Shown: positions 1 through 9,126 of the stretch, piece after piece
Layout: each line of letters begins with the position of its first letter
How positions within the stretch are numbered: the first letter of the stretch is position 1
DNA from: Natronohydrobacter sp.
Lineage (GTDB): Bacteria; Pseudomonadota; Alphaproteobacteria; Rhodobacterales; Rhodobacteraceae
Reading direction: 5' to 3'
NCBI GenBank assembly: GCA_020832585.1
Contig: JAFIEL010000011.1
Location: 1 to 38,872, forward strand
Length of the DNA: 38,872 nucleotides
The notes under the pieces: generated by a model
What the model was told of the DNA's origin: nothing
The model's database searches: none
What the model saw: the letters and a program-made list of their open reading frames with translations, nothing else
Translations under genes and position numbers: made by a program

Positions 1-74
1 AGGAACGGATACCGATGCGGAATGATGCGCATGATCGTGGCGAGATCCGCCGTGGTGGGAACAGGGTCGGTCAT
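1..74 (-). CDS. fabZ: 3-hydroxyacyl-ACP dehydratase FabZ, N-terminal part (cut by window edge)
   Basis: Only the first 24 codons lie in the window. They read MTDPVPTTADLATIMRIIPH and continue RYPF. The stretch I-M-x-I-I-P-H-R-Y-P-F is the characteristic start of FabZ, the hot-dog fold enzyme that dehydrates 3-hydroxyacyl-ACP in fatty acid synthesis. The gene lies 100 bp downstream of the ompH/skp gene on the same strand, which fits the conserved bamA-ompH-fabZ-lpxA order of Rhodobacteraceae. The catalytic His/Glu residues are outside the window, so the call rests on the N-terminal motif plus context. The start is preceded by a purine-rich AAGGACCAAG. Confidence 0.85.
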   Translation of the reverse strand, partial: MTDPVPTTADLATIMRIIPHRYPF

Positions 75-174
75 CTTGGTCCTTTCGACAGTCTGGGCCA
101 CGCGCGCGCGGCGCAACAGGCAAGCGCGCCTGATCTAGCAAGGCAGGCTGGGGCTGGCAAGCTCTGGCATCCCC

Positions 175-780
175 TCAGGGCACCGACAGCGGAAAAGGCG
201 GTGCCCCCCCGTCGCCGATCGCGGCATCCATCGCCGCAATGGCCTCATCCGTCATGTCCAGCCCCGGCACGCCGATGATGACGGCGCGCGCATCGATCAG
301 CACCAACCCGCCAGAGCGGCTCAGAACATCTTGCAGGACAGGCGCAGACTGGCCGAAGAACCGGCGACGCTCGGAGTCTTCGAATTGCGCAAGGCGCTGC
401 CGCTTCTCGGCCTGATCGCGCCGCACAGTTTCGGCCTGTAGATCGAAAGCGGCGGCGGCGGCGCGAAAGGCTTCGATACTCAGGTTCGGGCGCAATTCGG
501 TCAATTCCTCCTCGCGCGCCGTCAATTCGTTCAGAAGCCGCTCATTCTCTGCCTCCAGCGCGCGTGACGCTGCCTCTATCTCGGCAGCGACGCGCGCGCC
601 GAATTGCGACGCGCGAAACAGCCGTTCATCATCGACAGTGCGCAGCAACAGGCGCTGTGCTGCCAGAGTATCCGCGCGCTCGCCCAATGAGAATTCGAGT
701 GCCGATTGCGCATGCAAGGGGGCGGCAAGTGTCACACCTGCCGCCCCCAAGATCACCGCCACTCCAGCGGTCAGTCGCAT
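175..780 (-). CDS. skp: OmpH/Skp family periplasmic outer-membrane protein chaperone
   Basis: The product is 201 residues. It has a hydrophobic signal peptide at about residues 1-24 ending in A-Q, then a long charged stretch rich in Glu, Arg and Ala (about 40-145) that should form the two coiled-coil tentacles of Skp. A beta-strand-like segment with G-G-L-V-L-I-D follows at about 157-170. Skp binds unfolded outer-membrane proteins in the periplasm and passes them to the Bam complex. The gene directly follows bamA: the bamA stop TGA and this ATG share one base, so the two are probably translationally coupled. The sequence is weakly conserved, as is usual for this family. The placement next to bamA strengthens the call. 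Confidence 0.85.
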   Translation of the reverse strand: MRLTAGVAVILGAAGVTLAAPLHAQSALEFSLGERADTLAAQRLLLRTVDDERLFRASQFGARVAAEIEAASRALEAENERLLNELTAREEELTELRPNLSIEAFRAAAAAFDLQAETVRRDQAEKRQRLAQFEDSERRRFFGQSAPVLQDVLSRSGGLVLIDARAVIIGVPGLDMTDEAIAAMDAAIGDGGAPPFPLSVP

Positions 781-3185
781 CAGAATCGCGACACGATCGA
801 AAAGTCAAAGTTCTGCGTCCGGTCACGGTCGAGCTTGCGCACGGCGCGCGACAGATCAAACCGCAGCGGCCCAAGCGGGCTGTCCCAGAACAGCGAAACC
901 CCGACAGTGGCGCGGACATGCATCTTGTTGTAGTCGACAAGGCCATCACTCATGCCCGCGGGCGCGGCATCCACACCCCAGACCGAACCCACATCAGCGA
1001 AGATGCCGCCGCTCAGCCCATATTCCTCGGGCGTGCCCAGTGGAAACTGCATTTCGGCCTGAACGGCGAAATAGCGGTTGCCGCCCAGAACATCCGCATT
1101 TGTCGACCCGAAATCGCGCGGCCCCGAGCCACCTGGTGCGAAACCACGCATCACACTGGCAAGCTGATACCGCTCGCGATTGCGCGACTGGCCACTGATC
1201 ATGTGCAGCATGCCCGCGCGCGCATCCCCACGCAGCGTCACGTCTTCGTTGAAGACCTTCATCTCGTAGCCGACACGCGCTTCGGATTTGACGAAGCGGC
1301 GGCTGTTGTTGCCGACACCAAAATCCTGACTGAAGCTCAGGACATAGCCTTGGGTCGGGTCAATCCCGACATTGCGCGTGTCAAACGTGTAGCTGTAGCC
1401 CAGCGAGCCGGTGACGGCGGTTCCTGCCGCCTGATCGGCGAACAGGCGGGACGAGGGTCTCACCGCGGTCGGATCGTAGGCAGGATCGGCCGGATCGAAA
1501 ATCGGGCCTCCCGGATCCTGCAACCCGCGCAACCGGTCCAAGACCAGCCCCTGACGCAGTTGCAACCTGCCAAATTCGCTGACCCGGAACCCGATCGAAT
1601 TGTTGAAGAACGCCTCGCGCGTGTCGAAATCCGAGAAGAAGGTCTTCGTTTCGCGATACCCCACCCCCAGCGAATAGGACAGGTCGCGCCCGAAGAGCGC
1701 TGGTTCCACGAAATTCACCGACAGATCCCGCGAGCCCTTTACCGTGTTGAAGGCAAGCGCGACCTGCTGACCACGGCCAAGGAAATTCTGCTCGGAGAAG
1801 TTGATCCCGAAACCAATCCCCTGCGATGCGCCATAGCTGACAGAAAAGCCCAGCGACCCCGTGGTGGTCTCTTCGACTTCGACATCGACAATCGCCTGAT
1901 CCGGGGCACTGCCCTGACGTGGCTCGACCGAGACATCCGAGAAATAGCCCAGCGCACGGATGCGCTCAGCCGCCTCGCGGATTTCGCGCGGGTTCAGCGG
2001 GTCGCCCTCGGCCGTATCGAACTGACGCCGGACCACGCGGTCAAGGGTTGTGGTGTTGCCCTGAATGTCGATCCGCTCGACAAAAATCCGTTCGCCGCGA
2101 ACAATGGCGAATTCCACATCGATCGTCTGATCACGATTGTTGCGGGTGAAACGCGGCTCGGCCCGGATGAAGCGCAATCCGCGCTGTTCGGCCAGACGCT
2201 CCATACGGGCGATATTCTGTTCCAGCACATTCGGCGAGAAGATCGTGCCCGGACGCAGGCGCAACTCGCGCTCGTAATCGGCGGCACTGATACCCTCGAC
2301 CTCACTGACGACGCTGATATTGCCGAAACGGTATTGCAGGCCTTCGCGGACATTGAAGGTCAGGAAGAACCGGTCACGTTCACGCGCGATCTCGGATGTG
2401 GCCGAGAGCACCTCGAAATCGACATAGCCGCGCGACAGGTAGAAATCAGTCAGCAATTGACGGTCCAGTGCGATGCGTTCTGCCACGAAGGTGTCGCGCT
2501 GGATCAGCCAGCGCAGCGCACCGGCCTGTTTGGTGTTGAGCACCTGCCGCAAGCGGTAATTCGAGAAGGCGCGGTTGCCGACAAAGGAAATGCGCTCAAT
2601 CTCGACCACATTGCCTTCGCGGATCTCAAACGCCAGATCGACACGGTTATTGCCGCGTGGAATGATCTTGGGCGTGACCTCCGCCGCGGTCCGGCCCCGG
2701 CGCGCGTAAAGTGCAGCAATCGCGCGCGCATCGGCTTCGACCGCCGAAGGGGACAGCACGCGCCCGCCACGGGTCTGGACCACTTCGGAGATTGCGTCAT
2801 TGTTGATCCGGCGATTGCCTTCGAAATTCACGATACCGATGACCGGGTATTCACGCACGACGATCATCAACGTGTTGCCCTGCGGCACAAGCTCCACGGT
2901 CTCGAACAAGCCAGAAGCGGCAAGATTGGCATAAGCCTGATTCAACTGCCCGGCCGACACGGGCTGGCCGCGACCGATTCCCGCAATACCGAAGAGCGTA
3001 GAATCATCGACGCGGATATTGCCTTCGATTGCGATCGTGTTGAAACGATAAGTCTGGGCCTCGGCAAAACTGACGAACCCGACATTAGTCGCTGTAAATG
3101 CACAAAAAATCGCCGCTGAGAAGATGTGGCGTCCCCACGCCACCCCTTTCTTGCGCGACGGCAAAATTTCATTATCTCCGCGCAT
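780..3185 (-). CDS. bamA: BamA, outer-membrane protein assembly factor
   Basis: This is the central Omp85-type beta-barrel that inserts proteins into the outer membrane. The product is about 801 residues, the usual length. A signal peptide ends near A-E-A-Q (about residue 44). Five POTRA repeats follow (about 46-440), visible as repeated I-x-G-N and G-Y/F patterns. A C-terminal barrel comes next, with an M-R-G-F motif corresponding to the conserved V/I-R-G-F of loop 6. The protein ends in Phe, the normal outer-membrane beta-signal. I chose the ATG at 3185, preceded by AAGGTGGGG. A GTG at 3197 would add four residues and has a poorer ribosome binding site. The gene sits downstream of rseP and overlaps ompH by one base. 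No defect is visible. Confidence 0.97.
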   Translation of the reverse strand: MRGDNEILPSRKKGVAWGRHIFSAAIFCAFTATNVGFVSFAEAQTYRFNTIAIEGNIRVDDSTLFGIAGIGRGQPVSAGQLNQAYANLAASGLFETVELVPQGNTLMIVVREYPVIGIVNFEGNRRINNDAISEVVQTRGGRVLSPSAVEADARAIAALYARRGRTAAEVTPKIIPRGNNRVDLAFEIREGNVVEIERISFVGNRAFSNYRLRQVLNTKQAGALRWLIQRDTFVAERIALDRQLLTDFYLSRGYVDFEVLSATSEIARERDRFFLTFNVREGLQYRFGNISVVSEVEGISAADYERELRLRPGTIFSPNVLEQNIARMERLAEQRGLRFIRAEPRFTRNNRDQTIDVEFAIVRGERIFVERIDIQGNTTTLDRVVRRQFDTAEGDPLNPREIREAAERIRALGYFSDVSVEPRQGSAPDQAIVDVEVEETTTGSLGFSVSYGASQGIGFGINFSEQNFLGRGQQVALAFNTVKGSRDLSVNFVEPALFGRDLSYSLGVGYRETKTFFSDFDTREAFFNNSIGFRVSEFGRLQLRQGLVLDRLRGLQDPGGPIFDPADPAYDPTAVRPSSRLFADQAAGTAVTGSLGYSYTFDTRNVGIDPTQGYVLSFSQDFGVGNNSRRFVKSEARVGYEMKVFNEDVTLRGDARAGMLHMISGQSRNRERYQLASVMRGFAPGGSGPRDFGSTNADVLGGNRYFAVQAEMQFPLGTPEEYGLSGGIFADVGSVWGVDAAPAGMSDGLVDYNKMHVRATVGVSLFWDSPLGPLRFDLSRAVRKLDRDRTQNFDFSIVSRF

Positions 3186-3336
3186 GACGGGCCCCACCTT
3201 ACCGCATTTTTATTGCTCTCTGCCTAGCGAGTCTCGCCTGCCTTGTCAAAGCAATCGGGGGGAAAAGGCAGCCAAGGCAGCATGCAAGTGGCGGGGTGCA
3301 GTCGCGATAAGCTTGCTGTCGGCCCTGGAACGAAAC

Positions 3337-3359
3337 AGCGCCGCAAGGACTGCGGCGCT
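3337..3359 (-). terminator. Possible intrinsic terminator or processing hairpin between the 49-aa gene and bamA
   Basis: A perfect 9-bp inverted repeat, AGCGCCGCA / TGCGGCGCT with a 5-nt loop, lies 51 bp after the stop of the small membrane gene at 3410-3559. Read on the minus strand it is followed by TGTTTCGTT, a weak T-rich tail. It could end transcription from the rseP side or act as an attenuator before bamA. The rest of 3186-3409 shows no gene. Confidence 0.4.
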
Positions 3360-3409
3360 ACAAGGCAGGATATCACCCGACTTTCGCCGGCTGTAGGGCT
3401 ACACGCGAT

Positions 3410-3559
3410 TCAGAGCGTGTAGGGAACATGGCCGAACTGCGCGGCGATCACGCTGGCCAGACCCATTGCCATCACAATCAGGCCCACGGTAAAGACCCTG
3501 TCCCGGATGGTCGCCCAGAACAGGCGGGCATTGTGAAGTTCTGCGTCGATGTAAGCCAT
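3410..3559 (-). CDS. Small single-helix membrane protein of unknown function (49 aa)
   Basis: The frame opens with ATG preceded by a very strong ribosome binding site, AAAGGAGAT, five bases from the start. It encodes 49 residues: a charged N-terminus (MAYIDAELHN), an amphipathic stretch with W and R-D-R, then a hydrophobic helix at about residues 22-41 (V-F-T-V-G-L-I-V-M-A-M-G and on) and a short tail ending P-Y-T-L. It lies between rseP (86 bp upstream) and bamA, on the same strand, and is followed by a hairpin. I do not recognise the family. The strong ribosome binding site, membrane helix and operon position make it a credible gene that length cutoffs would miss. A role in envelope biogenesis is only an inference from the neighbours. 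Confidence 0.7.
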   Translation of the reverse strand: MAYIDAELHNARLFWATIRDRVFTVGLIVMAMGLASVIAAQFGHVPYTL

Positions 3560-3645
3560 ACTGATCTCCTTTCACTCACATTCCCCGCCAAATCAGGCAA
3601 GATTGCGGCAAAGGCATGGAATTTGCGCGGCGCGGCGCAAGTCCG

Positions 3646-4986
3646 TCAGCAGGTCAGATCGTTGAACAAGGCAAACAGGAACAATGTCAGCACCAGTGCC
3701 AGTCCCAAGGTGATCAGGATACGCACCGCCTGATCGGGCGCCGGGCGGCGCATCACGGCCTCATAGGCGTGAAACACCAGATGCCCCCCGTCCAGCGGCG
3801 GGATCGGAAACAGGTTCAAAAGCCCGATGGCAACCGACAAGACGGCGATGAACCAGACAAACTCGATCAACCCGTCGCTGGCCTTGGCAACAGAGGCTTC
3901 AGCAATACCGATGGGACTGGACAGGTTGCAGGTGCTGATCTGCCCCACGATCATGTAATACAGCCCCTCGAGCGAGGTGCGAATGACCCGCCAGACCTGA
4001 TCTGCGGCGATGCCTGCAGCTTCCAGCACGCCCGGTGTGCGCGTGCTGTACTCGAAAACAGCCCCCGAGGTCAGCCCGATCAGATAGCGCGTCTCGAAGC
4101 CGCCCCCCGGCAAGGGCAGATCCGTGCTGCGCGGTTGCATGGTCAGCTCCAACTCGCGCCCGTCCCGCCAGACCCGCAATTCCAGCGGGTTGCCACCAGA
4201 CGCCGCAACCATGTCGCGCAACTCTCTGAATGTCGCAATTTCAGTGTCGTTGATGGCCGTGATGACATCGCCGGGCTGCATCTGCGCGTCGCGCGCCGCC
4301 GATTTCAGTGCCACACTGCCAGCCAGCGCAGGCTGTGGATGTGGCCCCGACACATCGATCACGCGGCCATCACGCTCGACCGTATAGGTCAGCACGGATT
4401 GCGCGGGCAGCTGTTCGGCGCTGTTGACGAAATCCGCCAGTGTCGCGGTTTCCACGCCTTCAACAGCCAGAATCCGGTCGCCAGGTGCCAGATCAAAGGG
4501 TTGCGCGGGCAATGCTCTGATCTCGCCCACCACTGGCTCATCAATCGCAAGCCCCTCATACATCATCAGCCCGGCAAAGATGAAAAAGGCAAAGATGAAG
4601 TTGAACACCGGCCCCGCTGCCACAGTCGCCGACCGCGCCCAGAGCGGCGCGCCATGCATGGTGCGGCGGCGTTCAGCATCGGACATGCGCGCCATGCCGT
4701 CCTCGTCCTTGGAGGATACGGCAGACGCATCGCCCGCGAATTTCACATAGCCGCCCAGCGGGATCGCCGCGACCTGCCAGACCGTGCCATGCTTGTCCGT
4801 GCCCTTGGCCAGTACCGGGCCGAAGCCCAGCGAGAACACATCGGCATGTATCCCCGACAGCCGCCCGATGATGTAATGGCCGTATTCATGCACCGCGACG
4901 ATGATCGACAAGACCACGATAAACGCGGCAATCGTCAGAAAGAAATTCCCGAAACTCGGCAGCAGCCCGACCAGATCCAAACCCAT
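3646..4986 (-). CDS. rseP: RseP, site-2 intramembrane zinc metalloprotease
   Basis: The product is 446 residues. The zinc-binding H-E-Y-G-H motif is at residues 33-37 in the first membrane segment. Two PDZ domains lie at about 150-210 and 220-285. The third zinc ligand is in N-L-F-P-I-P-P-L-D-G-G (391-401), followed by a last helix. RseP cuts membrane-bound anti-sigma factors and leftover signal peptides. The position downstream of dxr and upstream of bamA is the usual proteobacterial arrangement. The gap to dxr is 23 bp. The ATG is preceded almost directly by AAAGGGGA, a short spacing, so initiation may depend on readthrough from dxr. All catalytic residues are present. Confidence 0.97.
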   Translation of the reverse strand: MGLDLVGLLPSFGNFFLTIAAFIVVLSIIVAVHEYGHYIIGRLSGIHADVFSLGFGPVLAKGTDKHGTVWQVAAIPLGGYVKFAGDASAVSSKDEDGMARMSDAERRRTMHGAPLWARSATVAAGPVFNFIFAFFIFAGLMMYEGLAIDEPVVGEIRALPAQPFDLAPGDRILAVEGVETATLADFVNSAEQLPAQSVLTYTVERDGRVIDVSGPHPQPALAGSVALKSAARDAQMQPGDVITAINDTEIATFRELRDMVAASGGNPLELRVWRDGRELELTMQPRSTDLPLPGGGFETRYLIGLTSGAVFEYSTRTPGVLEAAGIAADQVWRVIRTSLEGLYYMIVGQISTCNLSSPIGIAEASVAKASDGLIEFVWFIAVLSVAIGLLNLFPIPPLDGGHLVFHAYEAVMRRPAPDQAVRILITLGLALVLTLFLFALFNDLTC

Positions 4987-5009
4987 TCCCCTTTATGTCG
5001 TCTTTCAGG

Positions 5010-6173
5010 TCAGGCCATCGCGGCGGCATGGCCGGTGGCGACCTCTCTGGCCATTTGGTTCATGGCCATGACGGATTCAAGCGATGTTACCGGCGAAGTA
5101 AGGCCAGAGTCGGACAAAAGACTGTCAATCGTGCGTTCGACCAGCGCCGCCATGTCCAGAAACCCGATCCGGCCCGCGATGAACTGGTCCAGCGCAACTT
5201 CCTTGGCGGCGTTGAAGGCCGCGCCCGCATGACCACGCATCTCCATCACCTCGCGCGCAAGGCGCAGCGCGGGGAAGCGGTCGGGGTCGGGCGCTTCAAA
5301 CGTCAACTGACCAAGCTGGGCCAGATCCAGCCGCGCCACGGGCAATTCCGCGCGGTCGGGCCAGTTCAGCGCGTAGCCGATGGCATGGCGCATGTCGGGC
5401 GCACCCATATGCGCCATCAGCGCGCCGTCACGAAACCCCACCAGCGCATGAATGATGGATTGCGGATGCACCACGGCTTCGATCTGCGCAGGCTCCAGCC
5501 CGAAATATTCCCGCGTTTCAATCAATTCCAGTGCCTTGTTGAACAAGGTGGCGGAATCGATGGTGATGCGCTGGCCCATGTCCCAATTGGGGTGTTTCTG
5601 TGCCTGCGCGAGTGTCGCCTGGGCCAGTTGGTCCTTGGTCCAGTCGCGGAACGGCCCGCCAGACGCGGTGATGATCACGCGCTCGACTGCGGCCATGTCC
5701 TCGCCCACCAGCGCCTGAAACACCGCCGAATGTTCACTATCCACCGGCAGGATGCGCGCGCTGTGGCGCGCGGCCTCGCGCATCAGTAGAGGACCAGCCG
5801 TCACCAGCGATTCCTTGTTCGCCAGCGCCAATGTTGCGCCCTGAGCCAGCGCGCGGAAGCCCGGTGTCAGCCCTGCGGCGCCCACAATCGCGGACATGAC
5901 CCAATCGGCAGGGCGTTCGGCAGCAGCGATCAGCGCGTCGGTGCCTGCGGCCACCCCGACCCCGCTGCCGGCAAGCGCGTCTTTCAGGTCGCCGTAGCAG
6001 TCCTCATGCGCCGTGACCGCCAGTTCAGCGCGCAAGGCCCGCGCCTGTTCGGCCAGTCGCGCGATATTGCGCCCGCCGGTCAGGGCGACTGTCGTCAGAT
6101 CGTCGCGGCGGCGCAGCAGATCGAAGGTGCTCTCGCCGATCGAGCCTGTGGCACCGAATACGGATACGCGCAT
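5010..6173 (-). CDS. dxr: 1-deoxy-D-xylulose 5-phosphate reductoisomerase
   Basis: This enzyme makes 2-C-methyl-D-erythritol 4-phosphate, the committed step of the non-mevalonate isoprenoid pathway. The product is 387 residues, the normal length. The NADPH-binding G-A-T-G-S-I-G is at residues 7-13. The metal-binding D145 and E147 are in L-P-V-D-S-E-H-S-A, and N212/K213/E216 lie in F-N-K-A-L-E-L-I-E. The start ATG has a good GAAGGGCGGG ribosome binding site. The gene lies 10 bp after cdsA and next to uppS, so isoprenoid precursor and undecaprenyl synthesis genes are grouped here. Confidence 0.97.
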   Translation of the reverse strand: MRVSVFGATGSIGESTFDLLRRRDDLTTVALTGGRNIARLAEQARALRAELAVTAHEDCYGDLKDALAGSGVGVAAGTDALIAAAERPADWVMSAIVGAAGLTPGFRALAQGATLALANKESLVTAGPLLMREAARHSARILPVDSEHSAVFQALVGEDMAAVERVIITASGGPFRDWTKDQLAQATLAQAQKHPNWDMGQRITIDSATLFNKALELIETREYFGLEPAQIEAVVHPQSIIHALVGFRDGALMAHMGAPDMRHAIGYALNWPDRAELPVARLDLAQLGQLTFEAPDPDRFPALRLAREVMEMRGHAGAAFNAAKEVALDQFIAGRIGFLDMAALVERTIDSLLSDSGLTSPVTSLESVMAMNQMAREVATGHAAAMA

Positions 6174-6183
6174 GACCCGCCCT

Positions 6184-6972
6184 TCAGCCCAGAAGCCCGA
6201 GCGAGGCGAGGATCAGCACCATCAGCGCCGCCGCGATCATCGCATCGAACCGGTCCAGCACGCCCCCATGTCCGGGGATCAGGTTCGAGCTGTCCTTGAC
6301 GCCCGCATGGCGCTTGATCGCGCTTTCCGCGATATCGCCCGCCTGCCCGGCCATCGCGACCAGCACTGACGCGAGGATCAACCCCGCACTGGCACCAAGC
6401 GGCCCCATGAACGCAAAAGCAATCAGCGCCGCCAGCACCCAGCCCGCGACTGTGCCGGACCATGTTTTCTTGGGGCTGACGCGCGGCCAGAGTTTTGGCC
6501 CGCCGATGATCCGGCCTGCGAAATACCCTGCAACATCCGAGCCGATGACCAGCAACACCAGCCATAGCACCCAGACCATGCCGAAATCGCTGCGCAACCC
6601 CATGAGCCCCAGCCCGGCAAACAGGATCAGCGCCAGATAGCCCGCAGCGATGGCGCGGTCCTTGGGGAAGCGCCAGGCCAAGAGCGCAATGGTCAGCACA
6701 ACGGCCCCCAGGAGAAACCCACCGGCCAGTTGCAACCAGAATACCAGAATGGCGACAGCGGCTGTAATGCCCTGTGCTTCCGCCTTCCCGAATGCCGCGT
6801 CGCGGTCCAGCATCCGGGTCAGTTCCCAGACCATCAGCCCCACCAGTGCGGATACCAGCAGGTCAAAGACCAGACCGCCCGCCCAGACAGCACCAATGCC
6901 GATTGCAGCCATGACCACCCCCGACAGCGCGCGGGCACGCAGGTCGGTGAAGCTGGCGGCGTTCAGGCTCAT
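6184..6972 (-). CDS. cdsA: Phosphatidate cytidylyltransferase (CDP-diglyceride synthase)
   Basis: CdsA activates phosphatidic acid with CTP to give CDP-diacylglycerol, the precursor of all phospholipids here. The product is 262 residues with about seven or eight hydrophobic helices. Near the C-terminus it carries the family signature: S-A-I-K-R, then V-K-D-S-S-N-L-I-P-G-H-G-G-V-L-D-R-F-D. The open frame extends upstream, but the true start is the ATG at 6972. It overlaps the uppS stop in an ATGA arrangement (4 bp), which argues for coupled translation. The upstream part is antisense-like and lacks homology. Confidence 0.96.
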   Translation of the reverse strand: MSLNAASFTDLRARALSGVVMAAIGIGAVWAGGLVFDLLVSALVGLMVWELTRMLDRDAAFGKAEAQGITAAVAILVFWLQLAGGFLLGAVVLTIALLAWRFPKDRAIAAGYLALILFAGLGLMGLRSDFGMVWVLWLVLLVIGSDVAGYFAGRIIGGPKLWPRVSPKKTWSGTVAGWVLAALIAFAFMGPLGASAGLILASVLVAMAGQAGDIAESAIKRHAGVKDSSNLIPGHGGVLDRFDAMIAAALMVLILASLGLLG

Positions 6973-7712
6973 ACCGGCGCTGCCCCGTAGCGGCGCTCGC
7001 GCTGCTGAAACGTGTCGAGAAAGGTCGCCATCAGATCCGGGGTGAAATCGGGCCAGAGAACAGGCGTGAAGATATACTCGGCATAGGCCGCCTGCCACAG
7101 CAGGTAGTTCGACACTCGCGTTTCGCCGGACGTGCGGACCACCAGATCCGGGTCCGGCAATCCGGCTGTGTCCATATGCGCGCTCAGTGTCTGGTCGGTG
7201 ATCGCATCCACGTCCAGATCACCGGCCTGCACGGCCCGCACGACCGATTGCGTCGCGCGCCGGATTTCGTCACGCCCGCCGTAATTGATAGCAACTGTCA
7301 GATGCACGCGGTCGTTATGCGCGGTCTCGGTTTCGATCCATTCGAACAGCGCCTGCAGCTTCGGGTCAAGTGGCGAGCGATCCCCGATGAACCGCATCCG
7401 CACACCTTCTTTCTTGATCCGGTTCGCCTCGCGCTTGATATAACGGCCAAAGAGCGACATCAGACCCAGCACTTCTTCAGTCGTGCGGGTCCAGTTCTCG
7501 GTCGAGAACGCATAGATCGTCAGGTAGCGAATACCCAGACGCGGACAGGCCTCGACCAGCTCACGCGCACGCTCGGCCCCCTTGCGATGCCCTACCAGAC
7601 GTGGCCAACCCCGGTTCTTGGCCCAGCGCCCGTTGCCATCCATGATGACGGCCACATGCAGCCTGCTCTCTTCCGGTTCACCTTGGCCCGGTCGGGGCTG
7701 GTCCATTTTCAT
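6969..7712 (-). CDS. uppS: Undecaprenyl diphosphate synthase (cis-prenyltransferase)
   Basis: UppS extends farnesyl diphosphate to the C55 carrier lipid used in peptidoglycan and polysaccharide export. The product is 247 residues. The active-site loop I-M-D-G-N-G-R-W is at about residues 23-30, with catalytic D25, followed by G-H-x-x-G. A later R-T-S-G-E-x-R motif at about 190 binds the diphosphate. The start ATG is preceded by AAGGGAT. A second ATG two codons later is possible. It sits 27 bp after frr and overlaps cdsA by 4 bp. Confidence 0.96.
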   Translation of the reverse strand: MKMDQPRPGQGEPEESRLHVAVIMDGNGRWAKNRGWPRLVGHRKGAERARELVEACPRLGIRYLTIYAFSTENWTRTTEEVLGLMSLFGRYIKREANRIKKEGVRMRFIGDRSPLDPKLQALFEWIETETAHNDRVHLTVAINYGGRDEIRRATQSVVRAVQAGDLDVDAITDQTLSAHMDTAGLPDPDLVVRTSGETRVSNYLLWQAAYAEYIFTPVLWPDFTPDLMATFLDTFQQRERRYGAAPV

Positions 7713-7739
7713 ATCGCTATCCCTTGCGCGGCAAACGCA

Positions 7740-8303
7740 TCAGACCTGCATGATTTCGGCCTGCTTGGCCTCAAGCGTCTGATCCACAAGCCCAATATAC
7801 TTATCCGTCAATTCCTGAATCTCTTCGGACCAGAGCTTTTGCTCGTCCTCGCTCATGCCTGCGGCCTTGGCCTTCTTGACCTGATCCATCCCGTCACGGC
7901 GCAGGTTGCGCACCGCAACGCGGGCATGTTCGGCATATTGCGCCGCGACCCGCGTCAATTCGCGACGGCGCTCCTCGTTCAACTCGGGGATCGGCAGCAT
8001 GATGATCGTGCCGTTCAGTTGCGGGTTGATCCCCAGCCCGCTTTCGCGAATGGCCTTCTCGACCTTGCCGACCATGGATTTGTCCCAGACATTGATCGTG
8101 ACCATGCGCGGCTCTGGCACATTGACAGTCCCCACCTGGTTGATCGGCGTCATCTGGCCGTAAGCCTCGACCATCACCGGATCGAGCATAGAGGCCGATC
8201 CGCGCCCGGTGCGCAGCGAGGCAAATTCCGTGCGCAGCGCGGACATGGCGCCATCCATCCGGCGCTTGAGATCATCAAGATCGATTTCAAGATCATCTGA
8301 CAT
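7740..8303 (-). CDS. frr: Ribosome recycling factor
   Basis: RRF splits the post-termination ribosome together with EF-G. The product is 187 residues, matching the family. Typical features are the N-terminal helix with R-R-M-D-G-A (the first arm of the three-helix bundle), R-T-G-R-G-S, the P-E-P-R domain II entry, and a C-terminal Lys-rich helix with R-R-D-G-M-D and D-E-Q-K. The ATG has a GGGGAAGAG ribosome binding site. It lies downstream of pyrH, the classic gene order, with two hairpins in the 97-bp gap. Confidence 0.97.
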   Translation of the reverse strand: MSDDLEIDLDDLKRRMDGAMSALRTEFASLRTGRGSASMLDPVMVEAYGQMTPINQVGTVNVPEPRMVTINVWDKSMVGKVEKAIRESGLGINPQLNGTIIMLPIPELNEERRRELTRVAAQYAEHARVAVRNLRRDGMDQVKKAKAAGMSEDEQKLWSEEIQELTDKYIGLVDQTLEAKQAEIMQV

Positions 8304-8329
8304 GGTGCTCTTCCCCGTCCTAAGCGATC

Positions 8330-8363
8330 AGCCCGTTTCGGGCTTTCGCGCGTTTTAGCGCGC
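8330..8363. repeat. Two adjacent small hairpins in the pyrH-frr gap
   Basis: AGCCCG-TTT-CGGGCT (8330-8344) is directly followed by a GCGCG...CGCGC repeat (8348-8363). On the coding (minus) strand they lie 27-60 nt before the frr ATG and lack a T tract, so they look more like an intercistronic RNA structure or processing site than a terminator. Confidence 0.35.
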
Positions 8364-8400
8364 TTGTCGCGATTTTGTAAGCCTTGATACGCTCCCCTGC

Positions 8401-9126
8401 TCAGGCATGAACGCGCGTGTAGGTGCCCTCGCCCCGCAGGATACCGCTGAAACCGCCCGGCTCGTCCAGCGAAAACACGATCAGCGGCATCTTGTTGTCG
8501 CGACACAGCGCAATGGCCGAGGCATCCATCACCTTGAGATTCGCGCGCAGAACCTCATCATAGCTGATCTCGTCATAGCGTTTCGCGTCCGGGTTCGTTT
8601 TAGGATCACTGTCGTAGATCCCGTCCACCTGCTTGCCCATGAAGATCGCCTCGCAGGCCATCTCGGAGGCGCGCAGCGCGGCAGCGGTATCGGTCGTGAA
8701 ATAAGGGTTCCCGGTGCCCGCTGCAAAAATGCAGACGCGCTTTTTCTCCAGATGGCGCACGGCGCGGCGGCGAATATAGGGCTCGCAGATCTGATCCATC
8801 GGAATCGCGCTGATCACACGGGTATAGACGCCCAGATCCTCCAGCGCGGTCTGCATGCCCAGCGCGTTCATCACTGTGGCGAGCATGCCCATGTAATCGG
8901 CCTGTGTGCGCTCCATCCCCTGCGCCGAGCCCTGCAAGCCCCGGAAGATATTTCCGCCCCCGATCACCATGCAGATCTCGACGCCCATATCATGCACCGA
9001 TTTCACTTCGCGCGCGATACGCTGAACTGTCGGAGGGTGCAGCCCGAAGCCCTGATCCCCCATCAGCGCCTCGCCCGATATCTTGAGCATGACGCGGCCA
9101 TAGGTGGTCTGGGGGGTATCGGTCAT
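8401..9126 (-). CDS. pyrH: Uridylate kinase
   Basis: PyrH phosphorylates UMP to UDP in pyrimidine nucleotide synthesis and is usually controlled by UTP and GTP. The product is 241 residues of the amino acid kinase fold. Visible motifs are [10 protein letters not shown] at the N-terminus, the glycine-rich [24 protein letters not shown], and the V-D-G-I-Y-D-S-D-P loop. The start at 9126 is chosen because AAGGA lies seven bases before it and the frame upstream is not family-like. It heads the minus-strand run toward frr and is divergent from miaA, so 9127-9243 should hold promoters for both. Confidence 0.96.
   Translation of the reverse strand: MTDTPQTTYGRVMLKISGEALMGDQGFGLHPPTVQRIAREVKSVHDMGVEICMVIGGGNIFRGLQGSAQGMERTQADYMGMLATVMNALGMQTALEDLGVYTRVISAIPMDQICEPYIRRRAVRHLEKKRVCIFAAGTGNPYFTTDTAAALRASEMACEAIFMGKQVDGIYDSDPKTNPDAKRYDEISYDEVLRANLKVMDASAIALCRDNKMPLIVFSLDEPGGFSGILRGEGTYTRVHA

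Noticed and set aside
564-3119. 851-codon open frame on the plus strand
   Set aside because: It lies antisense to bamA and arises from the GC-rich codon pattern of the real gene; the translation has no recognisable family.
3616-5232. 538-codon plus-strand frame
   Set aside because: Antisense to rseP; low-complexity His/Gln/Arg-rich translation typical of a shadow frame.
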